This document shows, piece after piece, positions 24,674 through 32,640 of a stretch of 32,894 nucleotides of DNA. The position numbers and the translations under genes were made by a program. The stretch is taken from the NCBI GenBank assembly GCA_021800165.1, contig JAJYZF010000045.1:1-32894 (forward strand), given 5' to 3'. The notes under the pieces are model-generated. The model made no database searches and had not been told where the DNA came from. It saw only the letters and a program-made list of their open reading frames with translations. Each line of letters begins with the position of its first letter. Position 1 is the first letter of the stretch. The DNA comes from Planctomycetota bacterium. Its GTDB lineage: Bacteria; Planctomycetota; Phycisphaerae; WQYP01.

Positions 24674-27364
24674 TCACCGTTTGTCGCCGGTTCCGCCACG
24701 ATAGGTGTAAGTCGCGGCTAATCCCTGAAGCGTCTTGTTATCCAAAATAACGTCGTGCGGAATAAGCAGATACCGCCAGGGTTTGCCGCCGTTTCTGCCT
24801 TCATGCTCTGTTGCGTATTGGCACCATTGTGTCGCCGCGGCGGCCTTGGTGTTTACCTCGGCGGAGTCTATTTCATTGGCAGCTTTGGGTTCGCAGATAA
24901 ATTTTGCCGTGCGGGTCTCGACCACGAAATCCGGTTCGTAGGACGCCTCGCCGGGCAGGTGAATCTGAAAGTTACCCGGGTTGGGTTTGAACCATTTTTG
25001 TACTTCATCGTCATTTTCCAGCACGACAGAAAATCTTCGCTCGGTATCGCTGTCGAACTTCTGGGCCGGATACAAACACTTCGCAAACCCGCCGAATAAC
25101 ATGCCGCGAATCATAATCCGCTGTTCCACGGGATCACGGAAATTCCGTGCCGTTTCCCCTGCCGCCACGGTGCCGCTGCCGGGCCGGAGCGTGGTATACC
25201 CGGCGGCGGTATGTACATCAAAGCCCGCATGATTCTGATAGAAGTGCTTCTGCATTTGCTTGTGGATCAACTCCACGAGCATCCGGCGATGGTATTGCAG
25301 GACATTTTTAACGGCGTCATCGTCTTTCAGGTAATCTTTAAGATGTTCCACCATCTGGCCGGAGAGCTTGTAAAGCAAGGTGCTGTGCTGGTCGTAGCAT
25401 ATATCGTTGTAATCAATGAGACCAAAAACCAGATAATCCTCCAGTCGCTGCTCCTCCACGGTTCCATCCCCGCTGACCAGCCTATGCTGCGTGCTGTCGC
25501 GCAGGTGCTGAATCAGAATATCTTTGGCAACTGGTTGCAGATGCACACCCGAGGCATCAAGGTCAAAATCCCGATACCCGGCGGTAACGTCACCCCTGGG
25601 CAGCAGGGTAATGCGGGGAATCTTGATTGACATCTCCTGACACAGCGCCACCGTTTTTTCAACGATATGTCCCATATCCATCGGCTCAAGGGATCCAATG
25701 AAATCGCCCTGTGCCGGTGTCATGGCGACGGCCACTTTGCGCGCAATATCAGCCCGAACCTCGGCGTTGTTTAAATCCGGCGGGTGCCCCTGCCGCTCCA
25801 GTCTGCCGATAATTTCCAACACCACCTGACCGGCCCGCTGTTGCTGGGGCGTTTCAAATAAATTGTCCATCGGCCTGACCGCAAGTCCCGCCGGTGCGGG
25901 TGCCCCGGTGATGGCCATTTCCAGAATGGACGGTATGACTACCGCGATCTGCCGTTCGGCGGGGATGTCTATTCCAATGACCACACCCGCCCGGATAATG
26001 GAATTGCCGCGCCTGGCCTCATCGACAATCTCCTGGAACTTATCATGCGAAACGATAGTCAGGCGATCAACATCCGCAACTCCGGTGCGTTTGCCATAAG
26101 GCAAACGCAATCCGCGCCCGATCGATTGCTCCACCAGGGTTTTGGAATTCGCCGCCCGCAGGGGCACAATGGTATACAGGTTGGTGACATCCCAGCCCTC
26201 TTTGAGCATGTTGACATGGATAACAATTTCCGTGGGATTGTCTCTATTCTCCACGGTCAACAACTGCTGGACAGTTTCGTCCTTTTCTTCGCCCCGCAAA
26301 TTGGAATGGACGGTAATCGCCTTGCCTTTATACCGGCCCTGGAAAAAGTCATCCCCTTCCATGGTCTGCAATATCGTGTTGGCATGCGCGGTGTCCGCGG
26401 CCACCACCAGCATGAAGGGCTTGACGATTTCCCGGCCATTTTCCCGGGCGTAAATTTCCAGCCGGGTTTTTACGTTCTCGTGGACATGAATACCATCCTC
26501 CAGTTTCAACCGCTCCAGCGATCCGGAATTGTAATTAGCCGCGTCAAAATTTTCCCGCGTGGCCACAGCGGGTTCTTTGACCAAGCCGTCTTCCATGGCT
26601 TTGAACAATGGATAACTGTAAATCACGTTCTTAAATGGCTCGGGGGTATTTCCTTTTTCAATTTGCGGTGTTGCGGTCAGTTCCAATCCCAAAATGGGTT
26701 TAAGCTCATTGATTGCCTTGACGCCGGCACTGGCCCGGTACCGATGGCTTTCATCCATCAGCAGTACCAGATCATCAAGTTTGGAAAGGTATTCAAAATA
26801 GCTTTCACCGATGTATTCGCTCAAACGCTTGATCCGCGGTGCCTTATCGCCGCGCACTTCGCTGTTGATTTTTGAAATGTTAAAGATATTGATGTGGACG
26901 TGGCTGGTGTCGAATAGATCGTCACGCCGCACGCCCCGGCCGGATTCGTAATTGTCGCCGGTGATAATCTCCGGCGGATTGAGGGCGAATTCCGCAATGC
27001 CCTGAAAAACGTATTTTGGGGTATTCGGCGTAAAATCGGCTATCAGCTTGTTGTAGATCGTCAGGTTGGGGGCCAGAACAAAATAATGCCGGATATTTTC
27101 CACCCGGTACAGGTAACTGATAAACGCCCCCATAAGTCGCGTTTTGCCCACACCGGTGGCCAGGGCAAAGCACAGAGATGGAAAATCGCGTTCAAAATCC
27201 GTCACCAATGGAAATTCGGCTTTGATAGTCTCCAGTGCCCCCGCCGGATCAGCACCTTTTTCCAGTGAAATAATGTCACAGACGCGGGCCAGAATTTCCA
27301 GCGAATCCCGCTGCGGTTGCCGCAAGCTCAGGCGATTGGCAATGGCGTTGATGTGTGGATTCAC
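24674..27364 (-). CDS. Type III-like restriction subunit (helicase-nuclease, Res)
   Basis: The 896-residue protein has an SF2 helicase core: ATGVGKT at 69-75 (Walker A), DESH at about 204-207, LTATPQ, then NMLKEGWDVTNLYTIVPLRA and QSIGRGLRLPYGKR (motif VI). A PD-(D/E)XK-type nuclease is visible near the C-terminus: EPDFVVETRT with D812 and EPK at about 825-827. In type III systems Res pairs with Mod, tracks along DNA and cuts unmodified targets. It overlaps the upstream RhuM-family gene by ATGA (27361-27364), so the two are translationally coupled. Length fits the family. Function as a nuclease is expected but not shown; with the disrupted partners on both ends it may be impaired. Confidence 0.9.
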   Translation of the reverse strand: MNPHINAIANRLSLRQPQRDSLEILARVCDIISLEKGADPAGALETIKAEFPLVTDFERDFPSLCFALATGVGKTRLMGAFISYLYRVENIRHYFVLAPNLTIYNKLIADFTPNTPKYVFQGIAEFALNPPEIITGDNYESGRGVRRDDLFDTSHVHINIFNISKINSEVRGDKAPRIKRLSEYIGESYFEYLSKLDDLVLLMDESHRYRASAGVKAINELKPILGLELTATPQIEKGNTPEPFKNVIYSYPLFKAMEDGLVKEPAVATRENFDAANYNSGSLERLKLEDGIHVHENVKTRLEIYARENGREIVKPFMLVVAADTAHANTILQTMEGDDFFQGRYKGKAITVHSNLRGEEKDETVQQLLTVENRDNPTEIVIHVNMLKEGWDVTNLYTIVPLRAANSKTLVEQSIGRGLRLPYGKRTGVADVDRLTIVSHDKFQEIVDEARRGNSIIRAGVVIGIDIPAERQIAVVIPSILEMAITGAPAPAGLAVRPMDNLFETPQQQRAGQVVLEIIGRLERQGHPPDLNNAEVRADIARKVAVAMTPAQGDFIGSLEPMDMGHIVEKTVALCQEMSIKIPRITLLPRGDVTAGYRDFDLDASGVHLQPVAKDILIQHLRDSTQHRLVSGDGTVEEQRLEDYLVFGLIDYNDICYDQHSTLLYKLSGQMVEHLKDYLKDDDAVKNVLQYHRRMLVELIHKQMQKHFYQNHAGFDVHTAAGYTTLRPGSGTVAAGETARNFRDPVEQRIMIRGMLFGGFAKCLYPAQKFDSDTERRFSVVLENDDEVQKWFKPNPGNFQIHLPGEASYEPDFVVETRTAKFICEPKAANEIDSAEVNTKAAAATQWCQYATEHEGRNGGKPWRYLLIPHDVILDNKTLQGLAATYTYRGGTGDKR

Positions 27365-28404
27365 TGGTCATCCTCTTTTTTTCGTCGGGCCTTATTTTCG
27401 ATTCGTTTTATCTCCTTTTCAAAATCCCCTTCAAAATCACGGTCCTGCTGGATGCGGAAGGTCTCATACTGTTTTTCCGCCAGTTTCTTTGCAACCTCTG
27501 CCGACACTTTTCCGGCATTGGTAAGCACTTCGTATTCGTTGAATCGCAGGAACGCGTCGAGCCGCTGCACCCAGTCTGCCATCTTCATTGGAATCTGGCG
27601 TGCCGCCTGATTCTCGGCGTAGTCGAGGTACATCCCGACGATCCGCTCAAGTTCGTTAATCTCGCGCTCTATGAGGTAGTTTTTCGCCACTGTAACATCA
27701 CTTTTTAGAACCTTACCATGCGGGGCATTTTTCCAGGCCGTCAATCCCATGGAGGGCTTTGCAGCGTCGGCGCGTTTGGCAATGATCTCCGCGGCAGTTT
27801 TTCCGGTTACGGCCCAATGCAGCTTGTTTTGAACTGTTTGGAAGAATGTCCGAGTGATCTCGGCGTTGCGGTCGTAATCAATGCTGCACTGTTCGTAAAT
27901 GTCAGTGATCTTCAGGTAGAAGCGGCGCTCGCTGGCGCGTATCTCGCGGATACGTTCCAGCAATTCATCAAAATAGTCCTTGCCAAAGCGCTTGTTGAGT
28001 TTCAGCCGCTCGTCATCGAGGACAAATCCCTTGACAATGAACTCACGCAATGTTTGCGTGGCCCAGATGCGAAACTGCGTGGCTTGGGCACTATTTACGC
28101 GGTAGCCAACGGATATGGTGGCGTCGAGGTTGTAAAAATCGATTTCGCGGGCAACTTCGCGTTTGCCCTCGCGTTGAACTCTCCGGAATTTCCGGATAGT
28201 TGACGATTCCAGCAATTCGCCTGATTTATAAATATTTTGCAGGTGTTCGTTCACCGTGCGTACGTCCACGTCGAAAAGCTCGGAGAGTTGCTTCTGGCTA
28301 AGCCAGAAGGTGTCGGCTTGGTAGATGACCTCAACTCTTACCGCGCCGTCCGAGGTGCGGTAGAGGATGATTTGGCCGTCACTGGGCTTTTGCGGTTCGG
28401 TCAT
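27361..28404 (-). CDS. RhuM family protein
   Basis: The product is 347 residues. The N-terminal part has an HTH-like stretch FWLSQKQLSELFDVDVRTVNEHL (about 33-56) and continues with SSTIRKFRRVQREGKREV, REIDFYNLDATISVGYRVN and RFRIWATQTL-like text (here QFRIWATQTLREF), the hallmarks of the RhuM family first named from Salmonella SPI-3. A long central helical region and a charged C-terminus follow. Its biochemical role is unknown; it is frequently encoded between Mod and Res genes. The start overlaps the GxxExxY stop by four bases, and the stop overlaps the Res start by four. It probably assists or regulates the system, which is inference. Confidence 0.88.
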   Translation of the reverse strand: MTEPQKPSDGQIILYRTSDGAVRVEVIYQADTFWLSQKQLSELFDVDVRTVNEHLQNIYKSGELLESSTIRKFRRVQREGKREVAREIDFYNLDATISVGYRVNSAQATQFRIWATQTLREFIVKGFVLDDERLKLNKRFGKDYFDELLERIREIRASERRFYLKITDIYEQCSIDYDRNAEITRTFFQTVQNKLHWAVTGKTAAEIIAKRADAAKPSMGLTAWKNAPHGKVLKSDVTVAKNYLIEREINELERIVGMYLDYAENQAARQIPMKMADWVQRLDAFLRFNEYEVLTNAGKVSAEVAKKLAEKQYETFRIQQDRDFEGDFEKEIKRIENKARRKKEDDQ

Positions 28405-28859
28405 GGATCGGCCCTCTGGTTCACGCGGAGGCGCGGAGACGCGGAGGAGGGCGGCTGATAATTGTTTGCGACGCGATGCAGGCCATCCTTTACCAGCGAT
28501 TCGCCAAAGTTAATTAACAGGCCCACCGGAAGATGCAGCAGCCGAAGATAGGTCAACAATTGCTTTGAATGTACCAAGGCCACTTTTTCAACCGATTTTA
28601 ACTCTACAACCACGCAACCTTCGACCAATAGATCGACGCGAAATCCTTCCTCAAATTTCATCCCCTCATACACAAACATGACCGGCTTCTGCCGCTCCAC
28701 CGCCAGCCCCCGGCGTTCAAGTGCTCGCGCCAGTACCGCCTCGTATACCGATTCCAGTAATCCCGGTCCTAATCTAATGTGGATCTTCACTGCGGCATCC
28801 ACAATCTGCTCTGTGATTGAATCTATATCTTTATCACCCGTCATGTCGTCCCTTTTCAT
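28401..28859 (-). CDS. GxxExxY family protein, PD-(D/E)XK nuclease superfamily
   Basis: The 152-residue protein has the name-giving motif G33-L-L-E36-S-V-Y39 and a nuclease-like core with D76 (FRVDLLV) and E86-x-K88 (VVELKS), consistent with the PDDEXK_3 family. Its biological role is unknown. The ATG at 28859 overlaps the Mod stop by ATGA; a second ATG at 28844 has AAGGG five bases upstream and is an alternative. The last 20 or so residues (after VANN) derive from a GC-rich repeat at 28421-28450 and are not family sequence. The gene is bounded by direct copies of that repeat. The close packing and the repeats suggest late insertion into the operon. Confidence 0.9.
   Translation of the reverse strand: MKRDDMTGDKDIDSITEQIVDAAVKIHIRLGPGLLESVYEAVLARALERRGLAVERQKPVMFVYEGMKFEEGFRVDLLVEGCVVVELKSVEKVALVHSKQLLTYLRLLHLPVGLLINFGESLVKDGLHRVANNYQPPSSASPRLRVNQRADP
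28421..28450 (+). repeat. Dispersed GC-rich repeat, copy 1, within the GxxExxY 3' end
   Basis: The text tcacgcggaggcgcggagac continues gcggaggagg. The same core occurs at 28890 in the same direction and, inverted, at 28938 and 29042. Read on the minus strand it encodes part of the GxxExxY tail. Confidence 0.85.
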
Positions 28860-30703
28860 ATTCCCTTCAGGCGGTTGTCGAAGAAGTCCTCACGCGGAGG
28901 CGCGGAGGCCGCAGAGGTCGGGGTTTGTTTTCCATCACTCTCCGCGTTCTCCGCACCTCTGCGTGACACATCTGTCTCCGTCATATCAAAAAGCGAACCT
29001 CCGTCTGCCGCCTGCTTGCGGCGCTGGGCTTTGGTTCGTGGTCTCTCCGCGTCCTCCGCGCCTCCGCGTGAAGCACCGCTTTTTCCCTCCACCACCGGCA
29101 GATTCTGAATCTCCAGGCTGTAATCGTCATGGCCCCATTCGCATTTGGCCAATACGGCCTTCGGGATTTTTTTAACGGTCAAATTCGGAAATTCACCGGC
29201 CTTGACACCGCGAAACGCGCCACAGCAGACCAGCAGGGTCCGGTTCGGCCCGACATCTTCGGATAATTTGGCCAATTGCTCATAAGAAAGCGTTTGCGTG
29301 GTCACGTAGATAAAATCATTTTCCGTGGAATGGCCCTGCTGCCAATAATCGCTGGTGCTGGGGGCGTAAATAAAACCTTCCAGCTTGCACATCGCCTCCG
29401 CGAGCATGGCGGAATTAAATTCCCTGCTGATAACCAGATTGCCAAACTGGTCATTTTCCAACAACGACGGTCCCACGCGATAATAGCGGAAGCCACCGCC
29501 GCCCTGCCAGCCGACCGATTCGGTAATGCCGCCGGGATCGGTGCCTTCAATAACTTTCTTCAGCCGTGGAATAATGTGGGTGTGGCAATGCTCCCCGAGT
29601 TCCACCATGATCCACTTGCGGCCCATTTTGTGCGAGACCGCACCAGTGGTGCCGGAGCCGGCGAAGGAATCGAGAACCCAGTCGCCGGGGTTGGTGGCGA
29701 TTGTCAAAATGCGCTCGACCAAGCGCTCGGGTTTTGGGGTGCTAAATATCTCATCGTTGTTAAACGCGGCCACCTCGCGCTTGGCATCTTGGTTGTCACC
29801 GACGTCCGTGCGTGACCATATTGTCATGCACACGATTCCCTCCTGTACTTCCGACAGAAAGCGCTTTAGCCGCGGGACATTGCTGCCCTCCCGACCGAAC
29901 CAGATGCGATTTTCCGCGAGCAGCTCCGCGTACCGCGCGGCAGATGCGCCCCAGCACCGGCCCTTCGCCGGCCGCAGCTTTCTTCCGGATGGCGTGGTGA
30001 TCTCGTAGATGTTGGCAGACTCGCCGGTACGAGCGTACTGGGCACCCCGCTGGCCGCCCGTAAGGCTTATCGTGAAATCCCCGCTCGTCCACGATCCCCG
30101 GGGATCACCATCGGGGTTCGAATAGCGGGCGTCGGCCCCCTCGGTTCTCCGCAGGAGGTTAGGAGCCCAGCCGGATTTATCCCTTGCGAAGACGAGGACG
30201 TGGTCGTGGCTATCGGAGAGGCCGACCGCGTTGGCCTGTGGCGAAAATTTCTTCTGCCAGATAACATTGGCCACGAAATTTTCCCGGCCGAATATCTCAT
30301 CACACGCGACCTTGAGGTAATGCGATTCGCCGTCATCGATGCTAATCCAAATCGACCCATCCGGCGAAAGCAACCGCCGCAGCAACTCCAGCCTGTCCCG
30401 CATCAGCGAGAGCCAAAGCGAATGTTCAATGCCGTCATCGTAATGCGTAAATGCCGAGCCTGTGTTGTATGGCGGATCGATATAAATGCACTTGATTTTG
30501 CCGGTAAATTCCTGCTCGAGCGCCTTGAGCGCCAGCAAGTTGTCGCCAAAAATCAGGCGGTTGTCGAAGATATCATTTTCGGAAACTCGGTGCGCCGCAT
30601 GATATGAACGCGCCGGGTCTTCAATGAGAATTCGCGGCTCGAGCTTTGGCCGGATGTCCTTTCCGATCCAGGTAAGTTCAAGTTTCGGTTTTCCGTTAGC
30701 CAT
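28856..30703 (-). CDS. Type III-like DNA adenine methyltransferase (Mod), with repeat-derived C-terminus
   Basis: The 615-residue protein is a beta-class N6-adenine methyltransferase: DPPYN at 76-80 precedes the SAM-binding FAGSGTTG at about 347, and LDSFAGSGT is followed by VSHKMGRKWIMVELG. The start ATG at 30703 has AGGA 11 bases upstream. Mod methylates the recognition site and carries the target-recognition region between the motifs (about 150-330), which varies. After about residue 535 the sequence becomes word-like: SRGGAEDAERP, SRRGAENAES and SAASAPPRED, each the translation of a dispersed repeat. Thus about 80 residues at the C-terminus look acquired. It follows the HerA-like gene by 17 bases and overlaps the GxxExxY start. 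Confidence 0.9.
   Translation of the reverse strand: MANGKPKLELTWIGKDIRPKLEPRILIEDPARSYHAAHRVSENDIFDNRLIFGDNLLALKALEQEFTGKIKCIYIDPPYNTGSAFTHYDDGIEHSLWLSLMRDRLELLRRLLSPDGSIWISIDDGESHYLKVACDEIFGRENFVANVIWQKKFSPQANAVGLSDSHDHVLVFARDKSGWAPNLLRRTEGADARYSNPDGDPRGSWTSGDFTISLTGGQRGAQYARTGESANIYEITTPSGRKLRPAKGRCWGASAARYAELLAENRIWFGREGSNVPRLKRFLSEVQEGIVCMTIWSRTDVGDNQDAKREVAAFNNDEIFSTPKPERLVERILTIATNPGDWVLDSFAGSGTTGAVSHKMGRKWIMVELGEHCHTHIIPRLKKVIEGTDPGGITESVGWQGGGGFRYYRVGPSLLENDQFGNLVISREFNSAMLAEAMCKLEGFIYAPSTSDYWQQGHSTENDFIYVTTQTLSYEQLAKLSEDVGPNRTLLVCCGAFRGVKAGEFPNLTVKKIPKAVLAKCEWGHDDYSLEIQNLPVVEGKSGASRGGAEDAERPRTKAQRRKQAADGGSLFDMTETDVSRRGAENAESDGKQTPTSAASAPPREDFFDNRLKGI
28890..28918 (+). repeat. Dispersed GC-rich repeat, copy 2, in the Mod 3' end
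   Basis: The text tcacgcggaggcgcggaggc continues cgcagagg. It is in the same orientation as copy 1 at 28421, on the other side of the GxxExxY gene. On the minus strand it encodes the SAASAPPRED-like part of Mod. Confidence 0.85.
28938..28967 (-). repeat. Dispersed GC-rich repeat, copy 3 (inverted), in the Mod 3' end
   Basis: The text tcactctccgcgttctccgc begins the inverted form and continues acctctgcgtgac. Read on the minus strand it gives SRRGAENAES. Together with copy 2 it could form a stem across 28890-28967. Confidence 0.8.
29042..29072 (-). repeat. Dispersed GC-rich repeat, copy 4 (inverted), in the Mod 3' end
   Basis: The text tctctccgcgtcctccgcgc continues ctccgcgtgaa. Read on the minus strand it gives SRGGAEDAERP. 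It is the copy closest to the methyltransferase core. Confidence 0.8.
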
Positions 30704-30720
30704 TTTGCTTTCACAGTCCT

Positions 30721-32511
30721 TTATTTCCCCACGCCAAGTACCCTGGATTGCCTTCGCAATGTTTCCACCGCCATCCCAACGGCGTTCGGGTCCGCTTCCT
30801 TGTCACCCCATTCAGTCCAGAAGTTCCTAGTGGCGCTGATCGGGGTAATTGAAGGAACCCTTAGTTTAATTCGGGCTGGCAGGAGAATTGCATCGCCCAA
30901 GAGGACTGCCTCGCCGGTGTCGAGAAGCGGCAGACCATCCAAAACTCCGGCGAGGGAATCGGGCATTAGCCGCCTGACAACGTTTTGATCTTGGTCATTT
31001 GTCAATCGAAGGATGAGAAAGTTATTGCATTGGCTCAGAATAGTTCGACTCACATCCGAGGGCCTCTGACTCACGACCAAAAGGGCGACGCCATATTTGC
31101 GCCCTTCCTTTGCAATTCTCTCAAACGCGTAGAGCGCTTGGCGCTCAACAGCATCGGCATTGTCCGTAGTTGGTAGATATAGGTGGGCTTCATCGCACAC
31201 AAAAACGAACGGAGTGCGTTTTTCGGCTTGCATCCAGAATTGGACGTCGTAAAGCAACCGTGCGAATACACCAGTCACCACCGGCAGCACGTCGGACGGG
31301 ACTTCGGAGAAGTCAACGACCTTAATGCCCGGTTTGCCATGGCCTGGTGCCAGTAGTTTTCCGACTTGTTTTGCCAGCCAATCGTACTGCAACGCGGCAC
31401 CGGGCGGTTTGAACATAAAGCCGTATCGCCGATCTTCAGCCTTCGCTTCGAGGCGGGAGATTAGCCGAGTAAGGCGGCCCTCCCATTCGCCCTTTACCGC
31501 CCCACCCTTGACGCCCACTCCTTTCGATGTGTCATCCTCTTTGAGAAGACCAATCAGCGCCGAGAGTTCGTAGGGGATTGGAGAGTCGACTGTAAATGTC
31601 GCTTTGACGTCCTGTTTCCTTTCAGCATCCAGCTTTGCGGACTTTAGCGCCCGAGTATGTAGCGTAAACCGTGATGCCTGATTTGGTGCGTTTTGATCAC
31701 TTCGGTCGAGGATCATTGAAAGCATCTCTTCACGGTTCAATAGCCAGTATGGAAGAAATAGAGCCTGCTCTGATGGGTTCTCTAAATCACCGGGCCCAGC
31801 GATCTTGAACCCACTCGCGATAGCTGGCTTGGGGTTTTTACAGTCAGCGAGATCTGGTCTCGCCAATGAGGCGTACTCTCCGTGCATGTCAAACACGACG
31901 ATATTCGCGTGTCTGCGAGCGTGGGATCTCTCAAGTATTAGTGACACCGCATAGCTTTTTCCGGAACCAGTGCTCCCCAATATCGCCGCGTGACGCTGGA
32001 AAAATCGGTCGCCATTTGCAATGGCCGTGGCGCTAGCGTCGATGGCAAAGTTCCCAAGTTCGAGTCGTTGGTCTTCAGCGAGATCCTTGCCAAGCAGATT
32101 CATGAAATGCTGAAGATTTCCGCCCTCGATAAGAAAGCATTCTCGATCTATTTGTGGAAAAGAATCGGCGCCGCGCTTAAATCGATTACGGGCGGAACCA
32201 TCTACCGTTCGGTATGTTCCGAGGAGGACGACCCTTATTGCATCATCAGGCACGATTTCCACGGCAAGTGCAGTCGGTGACATTGGATCGGGCTGGGCAG
32301 TCTGCTCTCGCAATTGCCGGGTTACCCGCTCGGTCATTCCGATCAAGAATTCATGGGCGGTGTGGCCCTGAATTGCACAAAGGCTTCCTACCGCAGCTTG
32401 CGGTAGTAGCCCAGGGTTCTCCACTGCTACGAGAACCCGGCTTGTGTCCACCGCAGCTACCTTTCCAAGCTTACTGGAGGGACCAAACGCAATAGCTACT
32501 GAAGTCGTCAT
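30721..32511 (-). CDS. HerA-like ATPase (DUF87/FtsK-HerA superfamily)
   Basis: The 596-residue protein has an N-terminal HAS-barrel-like part (about 1-120), then Walker A GSTGSGKS at about 178-185 and Walker B FVFVCDEAHLYLP with D440-E441. A sensor/arginine segment follows (VVSQRPSDVSRTILSQCNN). HerA proteins form hexameric rings that move DNA, often coupled to a nuclease or SIR2-type partner in defence systems. Here it is encoded directly before Mod, with a 17-base gap, and its ATG overlaps by ATGA the stop of a truncated upstream gene, suggesting a translationally coupled partner that has been lost. The GGEGGN-type ligand segments cannot be verified. The start is supported by that overlap. 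Confidence 0.88.
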   Translation of the reverse strand: MTTSVAIAFGPSSKLGKVAAVDTSRVLVAVENPGLLPQAAVGSLCAIQGHTAHEFLIGMTERVTRQLREQTAQPDPMSPTALAVEIVPDDAIRVVLLGTYRTVDGSARNRFKRGADSFPQIDRECFLIEGGNLQHFMNLLGKDLAEDQRLELGNFAIDASATAIANGDRFFQRHAAILGSTGSGKSYAVSLILERSHARRHANIVVFDMHGEYASLARPDLADCKNPKPAIASGFKIAGPGDLENPSEQALFLPYWLLNREEMLSMILDRSDQNAPNQASRFTLHTRALKSAKLDAERKQDVKATFTVDSPIPYELSALIGLLKEDDTSKGVGVKGGAVKGEWEGRLTRLISRLEAKAEDRRYGFMFKPPGAALQYDWLAKQVGKLLAPGHGKPGIKVVDFSEVPSDVLPVVTGVFARLLYDVQFWMQAEKRTPFVFVCDEAHLYLPTTDNADAVERQALYAFERIAKEGRKYGVALLVVSQRPSDVSRTILSQCNNFLILRLTNDQDQNVVRRLMPDSLAGVLDGLPLLDTGEAVLLGDAILLPARIKLRVPSITPISATRNFWTEWGDKEADPNAVGMAVETLRRQSRVLGVGK

Positions 32512-32640
32512 TTTAGCACCTCATCGACGAGTATACCGATATCCCAAAGATTATGCCCCGCATGCTGGATTTCTGTCCCTTTGGCCAGAACGGTGACGCC
32601 CTCAGCCGGGCCCATGCAGGCCAAGCAGACGCAATTAGTA
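32508..32640 (-). pseudogene. C-terminal remnant of the gene upstream of the HerA-like ATPase
   Basis: A minus-strand frame ends TGA at 32508-32510, overlapping the HerA ATG by four bases. It encodes a tail with CVCLACMGPAEGVTVLAKG and IQHAGHNLWDIGILVDEVLK. The frame stays open rightwards into the IS, so the left end of the true protein cannot be set from sequence alone; the join is placed near 32640 because the text that follows looks like an IS leader. The Cys-rich segment suggests a metal site, but the protein family was not recognised. By context it may be a SIR2, nuclease or DUF4297-like effector, which is speculation. Confidence 0.5.
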
